Positions 1 through 64,000 of a stretch of DNA of 64,000 nucleotides are shown here, piece after piece. A model generated the notes under the pieces. It had not been told where the DNA came from. It saw only the letters and a program-made list of their open reading frames with translations, and ran no database searches. The translations under genes and the position numbers were made by a program. Each line of letters opens with the position of its first letter. Positions within the stretch are counted from its first letter, which is position 1. The stretch is from Cristatella mucedo (taxonomy: Eukaryota > Bryozoa > Phylactolaemata > Cristatellidae), in assembly GCA_009760855.2 (NCBI GenBank), contig WPIO01000014.1, forward strand, positions 4,082,501-4,146,500, in the 5' to 3' direction.

Positions 1-239
1 CTATGTAAAGATTGCTCATCAAAATTACTGGAGAGGCGACTCGTTAATTTCTGGTCATGGATCTATGTATGCAATCGGTAAATTGTCGAATTATAGGGTA
101 ATTACAACGAATTACAGAGAAGTGTGTAAGTACTTGACAAGGACGATCTGAACATGCTGCTCCCAACATATAGAAAGCATTGGATAACAACACCCTGCCT
201 TCATTAAAAAATGTATAATTTTGTATAATTAATTTACAG
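1..239. other. Intron upstream of the first exon seen
   Basis: No exon, repeat or regulatory site is recognisable. It is treated as part of an intron because exon 1 starts with a normal acceptor in mid-frame. Confidence 0.6.
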
Positions 240-62642
<62,403 letters not shown>

Positions 62643-62924
62643 GTGAGACCTGTGCTCAGTTGAGCTTACAGTCTGTAGCTTACGGGGCTCGGTTTAAAGC
62701 AACTCCCCCGTTTTGACAGACAGTGCATCACAAGGTAGCCACTTCGCATAGGCTGTTCATGCAAACAGTCTATTTTTCTCAACACTGCCAATGAAAGCGT
62801 GCATGTATCTCGTTATTTGACTCCACAAAAACCAAGTGAGTTTTACGCTTGAGAGTTTTTTATAGCGCTCCATAAGTCAAAGGGGGCTTTCGGTCCCCAT
62901 AAAGTAGTCAGCAGGCTGCATTCA

Positions 62925-63790
62925 TAAAACAAAAACCAAATTTGAAAGCATGGCTTAGTCGGTAGGGCAGTTGCAGATGCAGGGTGTCTGGCCATAGCAG
63001 CGGATGATAGCTGGAAAGAATTTCTCACAATCGGCAGCAGGAAAGTAGATGTCTTTGCATAAGAATTTCGAAAGTATATTCCACATTCAAGGACCTGCAG
63101 AGCGAATATCTACTGTGACCAACAATCTTTAAGGGAAAAAATTGAAAAAAATAATGTATTCTCCTGAGAGGACCTGAGGATACGAGAAGGGCTGGATTTA
63201 GTGCAGCAGTTCAGCAAGGTATGGAGGAGCCAAGCCATTGCAGGCCTCGTAGGTTAGAGTAAATATTGTTTCTCTTTATCTGTTAATCGACTGGGAGCCA
63301 TCGCGGCTCCTCCAGCTAAAGAGTGGCATTGCTGAATTTCATTTCTTGAATTTATTAGCCAAGCTTGAAGCCATATTCATCAACAACTTTAGATGGTCAC
63401 TGGGTTTTTTTCTGTAGCCCTGCTAAAACGGAATTACTGTAGCCCAGTCTAGACAGAGCAAGGATTCTAAAATCCTTTGCACACCACTGTCATAGGTAGT
63501 CCCTAATCGTATACTGGAAGATATAAAACATGATGAACAGCTGTGGAAACAGTCTTCTGAAAGAAATTTTTAAACGTCACTCAGTTGTCACAAACAAAAT
63601 CTGAATTACGAGTGCTTGGGGTGGTCATCTACAGCACCACAAATTAAAAACCCAACGTCTCTTATTTCAGCCGTAAGTTTAGGGTGTCATATGAATAGTA
63701 TTTCGGTTGTATCATCGTCCAGGTTAGAGATATTGGCCTACATCAAGATAAAAACGACTGAAAGGCAACCATTCAGTATATCTTCACCTC
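62925..63790 (-). mobile_element. LINE-B copy, antisense, intron 48
   Basis: Collinear with 60150-60955 over most of its length (for example gcagcagttcagcaaggtatggaggag against the matching run near 60413). It is more decayed, with no usable frame. Confidence 0.75.
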
Positions 63791-64000
63791 AGCTGATGAG
63801 AATGGTTTTAGGGAGAATATCGCACGTATGGGTCGAATGGTGGTCGATTTGAATGGCTTTGGAGTTTCCCACCAGCAAACACCAAAAGTCTAATGGCTTA
63901 GAGCCTGCAGGTGAAGAAGTTATTTTACTGTTCTCGGTTATATTACCCACTTCATTTAGAGTGACTTTTTGAAATTGTCTAAAGGGATGCTGCAGGTTGT
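63791..64000. other. Window end, intron 48
   Basis: No exon recognised. The next expected dynein segment (AAA5) is not found before the end of the window. Confidence 0.5.

Overview
The window is eukaryotic genomic DNA, most likely from an invertebrate animal. I see no bacterial-style operons or tightly packed genes. The only cellular gene I can support is one very long, intron-rich gene on the + strand that crosses almost the whole window. Forty-eight exons (240 to 62642) join with consistent reading phase at every junction. Together they give about 8,930 coding bases, or about 2,976 codons, of a dynein heavy chain. Both ends lie outside the window. The 5' tail region is missing before base 240, and most of AAA5, all of AAA6 and the C-terminus are missing after base 62642.

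Layout of the dynein gene, in order: linker (240-13770), AAA1 (13976-22697), AAA1/AAA2 connector and AAA2 (24834-31145), AAA2/AAA3 connector and AAA3 (31615-36836), AAA3/AAA4 connector (41456-46712), AAA4 (50047-55554), stalk and microtubule-binding domain (57962-61874), and the start of AAA5 (62404-62642). The microtubule-binding region looks axonemal rather than cytoplasmic, but the protein is strongly divergent. AAA1 carries Pro-rich and Ser/Arg-rich insertions and an eroded sensor-I segment. The AAA3-AAA4 connector carries a Lys/Arg-rich stretch followed by two acidic exons. The AAA4 P-loop is degenerate. I could not assign a subfamily.

The introns hold mobile elements. There are many 5'-truncated non-LTR retrotransposon (LINE) copies of the CR1/L2 type in both orientations; the best keeps a YADD reverse-transcriptase box (41823-42995). 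There are two tRNA-derived SINE families, and one seems to share its 3' end with the LINE. A 1.25-kb Mutator-like (MULE) DNA transposon (51259-52505) has long terminal inverted repeats, an 8-bp target duplication and an internally truncated transposase. A hAT transposase relic lies at 39516-40232. Long GA/CT, TG and TA microsatellites are also present. Several elements are nested, which gives relative ages.

Features worth a second look: a partial duplicate of exon 10 inside intron 8; exon 10 itself flanked by long complementary GA and CU tracts; sense-strand LINE (ATT)n tails lying just upstream of several 3' splice sites; a likely GC-AG intron in AAA2; and the AAA1 and connector insertions. 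Introns and window ends are described separately where they hold nothing recognisable.
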